Shown piece after piece: positions 10,601-21,331 of a stretch of 64,000 bases of DNA. Source of the stretch: Silene latifolia. Its lineage: Eukaryota > Streptophyta > Magnoliopsida > Caryophyllales > Caryophyllaceae. The notes under the pieces were generated by a model, which did no database searches, was not told where the DNA came from, and saw nothing but the letters and a program-made list of their open reading frames with translations. Position 1 is the stretch's first letter; each line of letters opens with the position of its first letter. The stretch spans positions 311,277,738 to 311,341,737 of the forward strand of contig NC_133537.1 of assembly GCF_048544455.1 (NCBI RefSeq). The letters are read 5' to 3'. The translations under genes and the position numbers were made by a program.

Positions 10601-12275
10601 ATGGCATAAGATCAACGGGCACCCCTTCGTCAGATAGGACTTCAAGGTCACTACATACTGCAATCAACTTAACTTTGGGTTTGACAACAAACCCACGATA
10701 AGACACACTAATCCCCTTAGGACCTCTCAAAGAAACCCTCTTTTGATGACAATCTATCTTAGCCTTATACTTACCCAACCAGTCCATACCAATTATCATC
10801 TCAAAACCCTCCAAAGGAAACTCTAACAAGTCCACCGGTAGGTCAACCTGCCCAACTATCATAGACACCCCTCTATACAACCGCGCACAAGATACAGACT
10901 CACCCGACGGTATAAAAACTTCCTCTTTTACAGACTCATACTCACTCAAACCCAACAGCTTAGCATAACTCGATGATACAAACGACTGTGACGCTCCCGA
11001 ATCAAACAAAACAAAGGTAAAGACTCCATTAACAAGAAAAGTACCGGTGATAACGTGTGCATCATCCTCAGCTGCTTTCTTCTCTATCATAAACAGCTTA
11101 CCACTGGTCTTCTGCCCACCTCCCTGGATAGTACTAGCTGAGGTAGACGGCTTAGCAGTCGATCCCTAGTTGTTGTTGTTGTTGTTCGTTGCCGGTCTCT
11201 GATATGAATTACCGCCATTGCGGTTAGCCCCACCATTGTTGTTACTCTGACCAGCCTAGTTATTCCACGACCCAGCCGGCCTGTTACTAGCATAACTTTG
11301 CGAAGGACCCTTTGAGAAAATCCCCTGCGACGGTCTCTGAAAACCCCCACTCACAGCATTGGTGCACTCATGCCTCTTGTGGCCCATACCGCCACAGTTA
11401 AAACAAGTCATACCCCAACTACTACTACTACTACTACCATGGCCACGCCCATAAGAAGATCCAGCACTAAACCCCGAACCCGAAGAGTACACTCTCACCT
11501 GGCTATGGCCGTCCCTCTTGTAGCCAGACTGACTACCACCCTCACTCTCAGCCTTCCTCTTCCCATAGGCTCTCTCTCGGTTCTCCTTGGTCATCTCTAC
11601 CATCCTCTCAGCTCTCCCTGCACGCTCATACACCTCCTTAACATCAGTAAGGACTCCTATCGGCAGCTTCTCCATGATCTTGGGGGTCAACCCCTTCTCA
11701 AATCTCAACGCCAAGTTCTCTTGGCTCAGCCCCATGTCCTCAGCATACCTAGATTTCTCGTTGAACTTATGATAGTACTCAGCAACTATCATATCGGAAG
11801 TCATCTTAAAATCATCGAACTCCTCCCTCAGCTTACTACGCACATGCTCAGGTACAAAATCTCGCCTCATAGCTTTCTTAAACTCATCCCATGGTATCGC
11901 AGGTAACCCCTGTTTCACATATAATTCCAAAGCACTCACCTTAATCTTGTCCCACCACTCACCAGTTGCTTCCCTCAAGTAGAACGCAGCTTGTTCCACT
12001 CGAAGCTCCTATGGGCAATGAACCAGATTAAGTATATTCTCCATCTCTCTATGCCAATTATCCAGCAGAATTGGCGCCCCAGTCCCCATGTACTCCTTAG
12101 GATTGAACCTTGCTATATGTATGCTTATCTTTGAGTGATCTGGCCCCGCCTCTTTATCTTTCCCCACTCTCTTCAAAGCCTCAGTAAGACCATCCTGGTG
12201 CTCCAACATCTTAACAATCTCATCAATGCTCATGTTTTCGGCCCTAGCATACAAAGCGTTTCTTTTCGGCGGCAT
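10587..12275 (-). pseudogene. gag-pro: Chromovirus gag-protease pseudogene
   Basis: Gag starts at the ATG at 12275 (MPPKRNALYARAE). One frame runs through the gag domain (FYLREATGEWWDKI, YYHKFNEKSRYAEDMGL), a Ser/Gly-rich linker, the zinc knuckle CFNCGGMGHKRHEC, and a retropepsin with FVLFDSGASQSFV. Three in-frame TAG codons interrupt it at 12009-12011, 11256-11258 and 11166-11168. Each sits where Gln (CAG) is plausible, as expected from C-to-T decay. The frame closes at 10587 and pol continues one frame away. An Asn repeat near 11170-11185 is a coding trinucleotide repeat. Confidence 0.92.
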
Positions 12276-12683
12276 CTTAGAACTATATAAGAAAAGGGTA
12301 AACATGAACACGCATTTCATATCTCAAAACACGAAAAACAACCCCAACAGCACCTACTCGATCGAGTGCCACAACCCACTCGATCGAGTTGAGGTCACTC
12401 GATCGAGTTACCCACTTACTTGATCGAGTGCCTCGACTCCAGAACCTGACCAGAAAGCTCCCAAAAATGTACTCGATCGAGCCAACCACACACTCGATCG
12501 AGTTGACCTCACTCGATTGAGTGCCCTATCCTACTCGATCGAGCGCCCAGAAACGGAGAACCACCTACTCGATCGAGTCAAACCCACTCGATTGAGTCAC
12601 TCACCTACTCGATCGAGTGCCCCCCACTCGATCGAGTCATGCAGACTCGTACACTACCCGCATGTTCAAACTTACACTTCGAA
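12276..12683 (-). other. Gag-proximal half of the chromovirus leader
   Basis: This is 5' leader between the CACTA insertion and gag. It is dominated by a palindrome array (12356-12638) and has no ORF. Confidence 0.75.
12356..12638. repeat. Largest ACTCGATCGAGT array, in the leader
   Basis: About thirteen copies of ACTCGATCGAGT or one-mismatch variants occur in under 300 bp, spaced by about 8-30 bp. Here the array lies in the transcribed leader, whereas the copies in the same element's LTRs lie upstream of the TATA box. Confidence 0.9.
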
Positions 12684-12703
12684 CACTACTACAGATACAG
12701 GCT

Positions 12704-12956
12704 ATAACAACGGTTAAAAACCGTTGTTATATAAAAAAGCAGACGTTGTTAAAGCGTCCGTTGTAGTAGGTTTTAACAACGGTTGGTTTTTCTAAGAAAC
12801 CAGTTGTGAAAACTATTAACAACGGTTTAAAGTAGAAAAAACCGTTGTGGAAAGAGTGACTAAATTTTGGTGGGAAAGTTATAACAACGGTTACAGTACA
12901 AAAAACCGTTGTTATAACTAAAGACAACGGGTTTTTTTTAAATAACCGTTGTTGTT
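12704..12956. repeat. CACTA left subterminal repeats
   Basis: Eight or nine copies of AACAACGGTT or its reverse complement occur, often as facing pairs separated by 5-20 bp that would form hairpins. Subterminal motifs of this kind bind the TnpA-type protein in known CACTA elements. That role here is inferred. Confidence 0.85.
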
Positions 12957-13142
12957 TATTTACCTCCAAAAAAAAAATTAAATTAAATATTACTAGATGC
13001 ATGCATTATTACGGCGGCCAGTTATAATTCCGATGGATGCATTATTACTGCCAATCCCTGCATATGAATGGACAATATATGGAATGAGAAGGGTTATAAG
13101 ATTTGAAGCAGAGATATGATGGCATAACTTCCTAAACATATA

Positions 13143-13436
13143 CTCCCTCCATTCAACTCCACTTTGCAACTTTAGTTTTTACACGGATATTAAGGAGCGG
13201 ATTAAAAAAGTATTAAAAGTACATGGGGAAAGAGAAAGAAGAGGTTAAAAATATTAAAAAAACATAAAGGTGGGGTTTTATGGTGGGTTAGTGTGGGGTT
13301 TGGGTGGCATTTTTTGTAAATAAAGATTTTTAATAAGGATAAAATTGTCATTTTTTAAGCAAAATAAGGAAACCTGTAAAGTGGAGTTGAATGGACGGAA
13401 ATGGAATACATGTAAAGTGGAGTTGAATGGAGGGAG
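13143..13436. mobile_element. Stowaway-type MITE inside the CACTA element
   Basis: The TIRs are CTCCCTCCATTCAACTCCAC at the left and its near-perfect inverse at the right, with TA at 13141-13142 and 13437-13438. There is no coding capacity. The TIR family is the same as at 25747-26004. Confidence 0.9.
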
Positions 13437-13473
13437 TATTAATTAAAAAACAACTTAAAAGACACATTACTTA

Positions 13474-13483
13474 GTATAAATAC
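13474..13483 (+). promoter_or_regulatory. TATA box of the CACTA-borne ORF
   Basis: TATAAATA lies about 115 bp before the ATG at 13596. Between them is a purine-poor, CAAAC-rich leader typical of plant 5' UTRs. Confidence 0.45.
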
Positions 13484-13595
13484 ATGCATTATCTCAACCA
13501 TCATTCCATTATCTCACTATATATCTCCAAACCCTAACTGCTAAAACAAACTCCAAACCATAAATCTTTCAAACAAACTCCAAACTTCATCAACA

Positions 13596-13883
13596 ATGAA
13601 TGATACCATCCGTAAGACTGTTACTATGACCGAGCACAACAGGAGTTTCATCCGCCGGTTGCTAGACATCGAGGACGGGTATAGGAGCTACCTTGAGGAC
13701 GCTCGAACCGCACTCAAGGACGCCAAAAAAAATGGCTTGACAGAGCAGCAGTTGTTGCAGTTATATGACGATATAGCAACTGCTAAACGAAACCTCCAAA
13801 TAGCTAAGAAGGAGAGGATGGATATCATAGAAGAGAATGAGACTCTCTATGCATATCTAACAATTGCATTTTTATCAATGTAA
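13596..13883 (+). CDS. 95-aa charged coiled-coil-like protein in CACTA
   Basis: A complete ORF has ATG in a good context (CATCAACAATG), a plausible TATA box 115 bp upstream, and a TAA at 13881-13883. The product is mostly helical and charged. Residues 15-85 (about NRSFIRRLLDIEDGYRSYL through AKRNLQIAKKERMDIIEEN) have heptad-like spacing without Pro or Cys. There is no transposase motif, zinc finger, signal peptide or clear membrane segment. I do not recognise the family. It lies between the two subterminal repeat regions of a non-autonomous CACTA, so it could be a captured host exon or an element-encoded accessory protein. Unlike most ORFs here it has no stop or frameshift. Confidence 0.5.
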   Translation: MNDTIRKTVTMTEHNRSFIRRLLDIEDGYRSYLEDARTALKDAKKNGLTEQQLLQLYDDIATAKRNLQIAKKERMDIIEENETLYAYLTIAFLSM

Positions 13884-13901
13884 TTCATTTTTTAATTTAT
13901 G

Positions 13902-13906
<5 letters not shown>

Positions 13907-13939
<33 letters not shown>
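13907..13939. repeat. AT microsatellite
   Basis: About 16 AT dinucleotides lie just after the 95-codon ORF. Confidence 0.95.
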
Positions 13940-13942
<3 letters not shown>

Positions 13943-14359
13943 TAATTAAGTTTATCATGCATTCCTCTCTATCATCTTGCTTCTTCTTTGTTTTATTTTA
14001 TTTAATTTGTTTTACAAGCTAATAAACGCAGAAAAACAGTGACAAAACTAATTAAGCGAATAATACTTAGAACATAATGATCGATAAAAACACATGCAAA
14101 TGAAATAATTAGAGAAATAAAATAATGACTTAGATGACAAAACCTAAATTAAATCATGCATATTTACCTGATAATTAGAGAAAGTAAGAGACGATTAAAC
14201 CAACAGTGACGGCGAGATGATAAAGCGACGATGAGGAAGAGAGAAAGAGACGATGAGAAAGTGTGTTTGTGTTTGTGTATGTTTATTGTGTTTGTCTTAG
14301 GGTTTGTGTGGTGTGGCTGTAGCTGATCTGTGTTTGTGTGGTTTATAGTATGGAAAGTA

Positions 14360-14680
14360 TTGACAACGGTTGTTAAAGATAAACCCGTTGTCATTACATA
14401 AAATATTAACAACGGGTCCATAGTAAACCGTTGTTAAAAAGTATTAACAACGGGTTTATAAATAACCGTTGTAATTACGTTTCACTAACTTTGCGCCAAT
14501 TTTGCGCCAAATTATTAACAACGGTTGTGCATGTTTGACCCGTTGTTAAAACCTATAACAACGGTTATGGAACCATAACCGTTGTAATTAGTTTTAGTAA
14601 AATTCGCACCATCCGTTCTACAACGTCTTATGGTTATTTTCGTGGATAAGCGTTGTTAAAGGGGCGTTGTAGTTGCCTGG
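14360..14680. repeat. CACTA right subterminal repeats
   Basis: About nine copies of AACAACGGTT or AACAACGGGT and their complements occur in facing pairs, mirroring 12704-12956. Confidence 0.85.
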
Positions 14681-14693
14681 ATTTGTAGTAGTG

Positions 14694-15132
14694 CAACTAT
14701 CTATACTCTTATGCAAAACGACAAACAACAACATATGTATATGTATCTCTTTGTATACTCAAACAAAAGTAACTTTCTTCCGTATTTCTAACATGCCACG
14801 TTATAAATCAAATATCATGCTTTCATGCCTTCAACCAATCAACATATAAAATCACATTATCATTATATTTCTCCACACATCTCTCATCCTCCACATGCAT
14901 GCATCCACCGATTCATACCACACATTACTATATAGATACACAAATCACAAGATAAACACATAGCAATCCCGACACACACCCCATGGTGATCGGCTCAAAG
15001 TTGTAGGGCGAGTTTGCGACTTTAGGACGTCTCCCAAGTCTTTGCAGTAGCTCCTACAACTCCTACCTGGGTTCATTTTAGTTTGACTCCTTATGTTCAT
15101 TAGGTTCATTGGTTACAGGTTTCAAGATCGTC
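14694..15132 (-). other. Primer-site-proximal half of the chromovirus leader
   Basis: This AT-rich leader between CACTA and the primer site has no ORF. It resembles the leader at 16550-17430, including the stretch with AGGTTCATT and GGTTACAGGTT near the primer site. Confidence 0.7.
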
Positions 15133-15144
15133 GCTCTGATACAA
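15133..15144 (-). other. Primer binding site (Met-tRNA type)
   Basis: The minus strand reads TTGTATCAGAGC, one base off the usual TGGTATCAGAGC, three bases from the end of the 5' LTR. Confidence 0.85.
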
Positions 15145-15147
15145 CTT

Positions 15148-16544
15148 TGTGACACCCTCATATTCCAAATGCCTTACCAGGACCACTTAAGGTATGAGAA
15201 CGCCACCATCTCGGTTTTCCGAGGCAATGATACTCAAATAGACAATAACGAAACATACTTAAATGTTAATAAAGTTTAAGTGATAAAACCAACTCCAAAA
15301 CTGTTAAAAAGGAAATACAAGTGTTCTCAAAATCCAAAAGGCCAAAACAACTAATTCAAACACAGCGGAAGACTCTAAGACCGGTGGTGACTCCATCCCA
15401 GCTATCCCTCGCATAAGCCATCATACCTGCTCAACAACTGCTCACCATCCCCGAATGGATTACCACAGTTTTTAAAATAAATAACGGGGTCAGTACTGAT
15501 TACATAAACAATAGTCACAACGAAACAGAATCACAAACAGCTCAATCAGCTCAAACCAATCTCCATAACTCAGTCTCCAACTCCACATATCTGACTACAC
15601 ACTAAAGTGTCTAGCCCTGCCAGAGTACCCATCGTAACAAGTACTCCTCGCCACCAGTGGGGGACAGCAGTCGTTCCCACCTAAGCCTGCTCATCTCTAT
15701 CGAGCGATAAACCCATGTTCATTAATGTGCACATCCCTTCTGTGGCGGGTTCCACAGAAGGTGAATCAAGGGCGTGAAGCCACTCCCGCAAGTGACTCCA
15801 CTCAGCCGGGGACGCACCCCGAAGATCACAGACAAATATACAACCAATCAACAATATACAGCCAACAATCACCAAAACCAATCCAACATTATAATTAATC
15901 AACAATCACAACAGCAATTACCAACACATTATGTAGCCAATACTGAGTAGGGAAACCCTACCTGGAAAGCAAGCACCACCGACGATCTAGCAGCTAATCA
16001 GAATCTTTCCTCAACGAATCCCCCTCCTATAACATACATACATTCAATTACTACCACAACCATACAAATCACCCAAAACCCCCAACAATACCCAATTAGG
16101 GTTTTAGAGAAACTCAAGGAAACCCAACATAAATTATACAAGGAACTTACCCTCGACACGACGATCGCAACGATGTAAAGAACAAGATGATCCGACGAAT
16201 GTAGCTTAGGGATTTGTCAATGATGCGAGAGAAGCAAAGTACGTAACTTCTAATCGTCACTTGAAAAGTTTATGATGTTGAAAAGTGTTTAAGAAATAAT
16301 AAAAAAAACCTTTTATATTAATCTCGCGTCATTAACAAAACCCGTCAAACTCAGCCTGTAAAACTCACTTACTCGATCGAGTAAGTCACTTACTCGATCG
16401 AGTGACCCTTACTCGATCGAGTGCCACGCTTACTCGATCGAGTACCCTACAGGCAGTCTACTGTTTTGCGTCAAAACTACTTACTCGACAGAGTAAGCCC
16501 CACTCGATAGAGTACCCATAGACATGGAAAACCGTAGTATTACA
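15148..16544 (-). repeat. 5' LTR of the chromovirus
   Basis: It is 1397 bp, the same length as the LTR at 6022-7418, with the same ends, TATA box (16309-16318) and palindrome array (16371-16515). It is followed on the right by the TSD AAAAG. Confidence 0.93.
16371..16515. repeat. ACTCGATCGAGT array in 5' LTR
   Basis: Four perfect and two decayed palindrome copies lie about 50-200 bp upstream of the LTR TATA box. Confidence 0.88.
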
Positions 16545-16549
16545 AAAAG

Positions 16550-17430
16550 TTTCAAGTTCGGTTAACGGTTCCTGCAAAACAACAACTCGTTCCGAGCCCA
16601 AGGTGAGTTTGGAACCCGTCACTGATTATTTCATCCAATTACTATCCATTAATACTAACTCAAATGCAACACAATTATCTCATCCGAACATTGTACATAT
16701 TACCTCATCCCCATAGCAAGCATTTTTACAAAAATAATTCAACTACGACTTGCTTCAATTCACATGAACATAAATATAATAGCACATTATTCTACTTTCA
16801 CTTACGCGTATTCAAATTCAATCGTTCAACATGTGATTACACTGTAAGCATTCTGTTTGCCCATGTAGTTACCACTTACTACACATGTTTGCTTAAGGTT
16901 TTAACATATCACAATAATTCGACAACCACAAGATATCTTACATAACTATGCCTATTCACAAGAGCACGCAACAACATTCATCCATTAAATTCCACATCAT
17001 TACATGTCAATTTAGACTAACTAAAACACATATGAAGATTCACAACCCATTATCACCATCACGTTATAAGATATTCGTATGCAACTCTCAACACCTCCAC
17101 CATTCTCTATCACATCCACACACACTCCCAGCGATTCATACAATTATACGATCTATTACTACTACTTGCACGCACCAGGCATTACCATAAACTCCAACAC
17201 AACTATATCCAATCTATATGTCACACACAACTATGCACACACAATTCCCGACTCAATATTCCCATACGAAGTGGCTGGCTTAACCATATTGGGGACAGGA
17301 TTTTGAAATGAGGGCGCCTTCTCACTCAAAACCAAGCAACTGCTGGGGCTCCCAACATACATACACCAGGTTCATTTTATTAGACTCACTACGTAACTTA
17401 GGCTCATTAGTTACAGGTTCCAAAATCGTC
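16550..17430 (-). other. Leader of the outer, older Tekay-type element
   Basis: This is AT-rich sequence with no supported gene. It runs from the primer site at 17431 to the point where the 10.5-kb chromovirus is inserted. Its continuation is at 6016 and below. Three ORFs of 75-93 codons have no recognisable domain and look like chance frames. Confidence 0.6.
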
Positions 17431-17442
17431 GCTCTGATACCA
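17431..17442 (-). other. Primer binding site (Met-tRNA type)
   Basis: The minus strand reads TGGTATCAGAGC, a perfect initiator-Met primer-site core, three bases from the LTR end at 17446. Confidence 0.88.
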
Positions 17443-17445
17443 CTT

Positions 17446-18770
17446 TGTAACACCCCCAACTACCAAGGAGCCTTAACAAGACGTTCCCCAGCAGATATGG
17501 GCATTACCATCTCGGTTTCCCGAGGAACAGTAATAATCAAATGTCGATAAAAGAACTATTATATTTAATTACAAGTTATTAAATAAAATAAAAGGTACAA
17601 CTCGTGACATCTAACAAGTATGTGAGACTATCTCTGCCATGACTCGTGGTAGACTCGTCCCTCCAACCACCCAGCTATGATCCAAATATCAACCCGCTAA
17701 GACCGACTGCTCACCATAGTGGATCACGGCAGACGCAACACAAGAAGAAAACACAACAACACCACACAAGGTCAGTAACTGAAGGAACACACAAAACCAG
17801 ACATAACAAACATATACACGTCCCTTTCTCCAATCACCCACACACCTTTGACTGCCCGAAGGTCCAATTCTGCCAGATTACCAATCACAACCAGTAATCC
17901 ACGCCGCCAGTGGGGGACCGCATCCGTACCCACCAAATCCCCGCTCATCTAATCCGAGCGATAACCCATGTTCCTTAATGTGCACATCCCCTCCTGTGGC
18001 GGGTTCCACAGAGGGCGAATCAAGGGCGTGAAGCCACTCCCGCAAGTGACTCCACTCAGCCGGGGACACGCCTCACGAACCACGGATAAACAACAACAAC
18101 CAAACACAACCAATCTACTCAACCAATCAGAATATCAAATACAATCAAGCACTACAACCGACACACTAGATAACCAACAATACTGAGTAGGAGAACCTAC
18201 CTCTAACAACGACAGCGATTCCGCACACGACCGTAAGACGACAAGCAACCACCATAATCACCTATAACAAACAGTATGACCATCTATTACTACTGTCACA
18301 AGCATAAACGAAACCAAGGAAGACGATGATGATGATGATGATGACAACATACCTATATACAGCAATCCGGCAACAAGACCGCTACCCGACTCATGCATCC
18401 TATCCCCATGGTGTCTCCCCCCTCAAATGCTCCAAAAGGGTGAATCAAGGTGAAGGAGAAACGATATGACGGCATCTAGGTTTAGGAGAGAAGGAAAAAA
18501 AATGATTTGGGTTTCATGATATCACGATTTATATTTTCCTGCTAAACTCCTGTTACTCGATCGAGTTTGAAACTTACAAACTCGATCGAGTGGCCTCTAC
18601 TTGATCGAGTGACTAAGCTACTCGATCGAGTAGCCTCCCCTAGATCGAGATACCAGAGCTCAAAGGCTTGCTATATGTCAAGGTTAACTCGTAAGGTTTC
18701 CGAAGGTCTAGACAAGTGTCTAAGGTCAGTCAACGATGGTCAACGGGTCCCTAAAAGGACGGGTATTACA
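17446..18770 (-). repeat. 5' LTR of the outer Tekay-type element
   Basis: This 1325-bp LTR runs TGTAATACCCGTCC ... GGGGTGTTACA on the minus strand. It is related to the 6022 family (shared segment 17878-18069 and both ends) but clearly diverged. It has a GAT microsatellite (18324-18344), a TATA-like ATATAAAT (18527-18534) and a short palindrome array upstream. It cuts into a copia LTR at 18771. Its own 3' LTR is not found in the window. Confidence 0.85.
18555..18650. repeat. CTCGATCGAG array in outer LTR
   Basis: Three perfect and two decayed copies lie 20-120 bp upstream of the TATA-like box. Confidence 0.8.
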
Positions 18771-18914
18771 GTTATTGGAGACAATAGTGGAAACGGAATC
18801 CTAGGTAAATTTCACCATATAATGGACCAACTTAATTTCCATAAAATAACTTAATTAAATATTAATGTAATACTTATTTATTTTATGGAATATCTTACAT
18901 TCTCCCACTTGGTC
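18771..18914 (-). repeat. Copia 3' LTR fragment and polypurine tract
   Basis: On the minus strand, CCAAGTGGGAGAATG (18900-18914) precedes an LTR start TGTAAGATATTCC at 18899. Only 129 bp of this LTR remain before the Tekay-type LTR begins. Confidence 0.6.
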
Positions 18915-19315
18915 CACTTAACAAGAGACACAACATATGGATCATGGCGACGAATTCTCTTAGAGCAAGAACTAATCTTCCATGCATCACAATATATCAA
19001 GTCACTCACACCACACACATTTAACATAATGAGTAAACCCCATGTTTACTCGAGGTTCAAACAAAATGATATTTCTCAATATTACTTTATAAATATGCGC
19101 ATATAAATCCCAACGAGAAAATATCCAACATAATAATAGTTTCTTACAAAAACTTAATGAATGTACTACATAATGGAACCAAGGCCCATTATCACTACAT
19201 GATCCTTGAAAGTCTTAATTGGCATGACTTTAGTGAAAGGATCTGCAATCATCAACTATGTGCTAATGTGTTCAATGATCACTTTCTTTTCCTAAACACG
19301 CTCTTTTATGGCTAG
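18915..19315 (-). other. Copia 3' non-coding region
   Basis: This is the tail between the RNase H remnant and the polypurine tract. No gene is seen. Confidence 0.55.
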
Positions 19316-21227
19316 TTAATTTATGTCGATGTGTTTACTTCGACTTCCACTTTTATTATTCTTAGCCATAAACACAGCAGCTGAATTATCATAATACATT
19401 CTTAGCGGCCTGCAAATAGAGTCAACAACTCTGAACCCAGATATGAAACTTTTCAACCAAACACCATGTGAGGTAGCCTCAAAACAAGATACGAACTCAG
19501 CCTCCATAGTGGAAGTAGTTGTCAAGGTTGTTTTCACACTCCTCCATGACAGAGCTCCATCAGCTATCATAAACATATATCCTGATGTGGATTTACGTGA
19601 ATCTATGCAGCCAGCATACTGAGAGTCGGAGTATCCTACCACTTCAAGATTCTCAGTTCGTCTAAACATAAGCATCTAGTCCTTAGTACCTTGAAGGTAT
19701 CTCAACACTTTCTTTGCAGCCTTCCAGTGATGAAGACCTGGGTTACTCTAATATCTTCCTAGCACTCCAGCCGCATATGTAATGTCAGGTCTGGTACATA
19801 CCTGGGCATACATAATGCTACCAATAACTGAAGCATATGGAATATTCTTCATTTGTTCCTTTTCAATGTCATTCCTGGGGCACTAGTCCAAGCAGAACCA
19901 GTCACCTTTCATAATTGGTACTATACTTGGTAAACAATCTTTCATCCTGAATCTTTCAAGTACATTATTGATATAAGCCTCTTGAGACAACCCCAAAATA
20001 CCTCGAGATCTATCTCTATGGATCTTAATACCAATGACATAAGATACCTCACCCATATCCTTCATATCAAAATTACTTGAAAGGAATTGTTACACCTCAC
20101 GTAGCAACCCTTTATCATTGGTTCCTAGTAAAATATGATCCACATACAACACTAGAAAACAAACTTTACTCCCACTGACCTTAAGATATATATATTGATC
20201 CATTATATTTTCTTCGAAACCGAATGAAGAAATAACTTCATGGAATTTCTTATATCATTGGCGGGAAGCTTGTTTTAAACCGTAAATGGATTTATTTAGC
20301 TTACAAACCAAATTCTCACCATCTTTAGAGAAGAATCCTTCAGGTTGTTTCATACTCCCTCCGGCTTGCTGTTTTCTTCCCATTTCATTATAATACTTCT
20401 CACATATATTAGAGAAACGGGAAGAAAATTAAAAGCCAGAGGGAGTATAAACCTCTTCCTCTAAATCACCATTGAGAAATGTTGTTTTTACATCCATCTA
20501 ATGTAACTCGTAATAAAAATGAGCTACTAATGCCATGACAATTCGAAAAGAATCTTTCTTTGATACAGGAGAAAAAGCCTGTGTAGTCAATTCCTTCCCT
20601 TTGAGTGAATCCTTTAGCAACGAGGCTTGCCTTATGTCTCTCGATGTTGCCAAGTGAATCTCTTTTAGTCTTATAGACCCACTTGCACCCAATACGTTTT
20701 ACACCATCAGGTAATACAACGAGATCCCAAACTCCATTTGATGCCATAGAATTCATCTCATCTTTCATAGCATCCATCCATAAGTTAGAATCTGTAGAAC
20801 GTACGGCTTGTGAAAACGACATAGGTTCATTATCAGCTCCAACATTATAATCCAATTCTTGTAGATATACTTCATAGTCATTAGGAATAGCCGATCTTCT
20901 TTCCCGAATAGATCTTCGTAATGGAACTTGTTCATCCTCATGGTGAACTTCTTCCTCATTATGATCTACCATATTTTGATCAACATTTTGTGGAATTTCT
21001 ATCACTGGTTGTCTAACACTAAATTGAACTTGGGGAGTGTGAATGACAACCAATCTATCACTTGAATCAGAGGGAGGAACTTTATGATGATCCCTCTCTA
21101 GGACAATGTCCTGAATTAGGTCACTCCCACTGATCAAGTCATTCTCAAAAAATTTAGCATTTCTTGATTCCACAATCCTTGTACTATGAGATGGACAATA
21201 AAACCTATAACCACTGTGACACTTACT
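19316..21227 (-). pseudogene. pol: Ty1/copia pol pseudogene (integrase end, RT, RNase H)
   Basis: Read from 21227 downward it shows the end of integrase and linker (FYCPSHSTRIVESRNAKFF, VPLRRSIRERRSAIP), then RT (ALLWMDAMKDEMNSM-like start, CKWVYKTKRDSLGNIERHKA, MDVKTTFLNG, PEGFFSKDGENLVCKLNKSI, DMKDMGEVSYVIG) and RNase H (GYSDSQYAGCIDSRKSTSGY, STMEAEFVSCFEATSHGVWL). The RT catalytic box reads YVDH instead of YVDD. Several stops and frameshifts are present, and a 91-bp Stowaway lies inside RT. Integrase core, protease and gag are absent beyond 21227. Confidence 0.9.
20355..20445. mobile_element. 91-bp Stowaway-like MITE in copia RT
   Basis: The ends are CTCCCTCCGGCTTGCTGTTTT and its inverse, with TA at 20353-20354 and 20446-20447. 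Removing it with one TA would rejoin the RT reading EEEVY with MKQPEGF in frame, so insertion was precise. Confidence 0.85.
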
Positions 21228-21331
21228 TGGGTTTGTATTTAGCATAATAATCAGCTTGACTTAGTGGTATGGGAATCGAACCCAGGTTTCATTGCTTCTT
21301 TATTATGCAACTAACCACTGTGACACTTACT
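21208..21331 (-). repeat. Short insertion with 20-bp direct repeats and a tRNA-like B box
   Basis: The same 20 bp, TAACCACTGTGACACTTACT, lies at 21208-21227 and 21312-21331. The 84 bp between carry, on the minus strand, GGTTCGATTCC (21272-21282), a match to the RNA polymerase III B box, and an inverted pair GCATAATAA / TTATTATGC. A SINE-like head or tRNA-derived scrap is possible. The copia coding match ends here. Confidence 0.4.

Larger units (their letters stand above)
12684..14693. mobile_element. Non-autonomous CACTA (En/Spm-type) element
   Basis: The termini are inverted: CACTACTACAGATACAGGC at the left and, on the minus strand from the right end, CACTACTACAAATCCAGGC. Flanking trinucleotides are GAA and CAA, a 3-bp TSD with one mismatch. 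Both subterminal regions are packed with AACAACGGTT in both orientations. No transposase is present. It carries one 95-codon ORF and a Stowaway MITE. It sits in the leader of the 6022-16544 chromovirus and so is younger than that insertion. Confidence 0.88.
6017..16549 (-). mobile_element. Complete Tekay-like Ty3 chromovirus with TSD
   Basis: The element is 6022-16544 (10.5 kb including a nested CACTA) and is flanked by AAAAG at 6017-6021 and 16545-16549. Both LTRs are 1397 bp and, by eye, differ by about 3 percent over their first 370 positions. On the minus strand the order is 5' LTR, Met-tRNA primer site, leader, gag-pro, RT-RNase H-integrase-chromodomain, polypurine tract, 3' LTR. A C-terminal chromodomain after integrase identifies a chromovirus, and Tekay/Del is the likely clade. 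Stops and frameshifts make it inactive. Confidence 0.93.

Noticed and set aside
11370..11906. 178-codon plus-strand ORF
   Set aside because: It is antisense to the chromovirus gag, whose domains are clear. This is a shadow frame.
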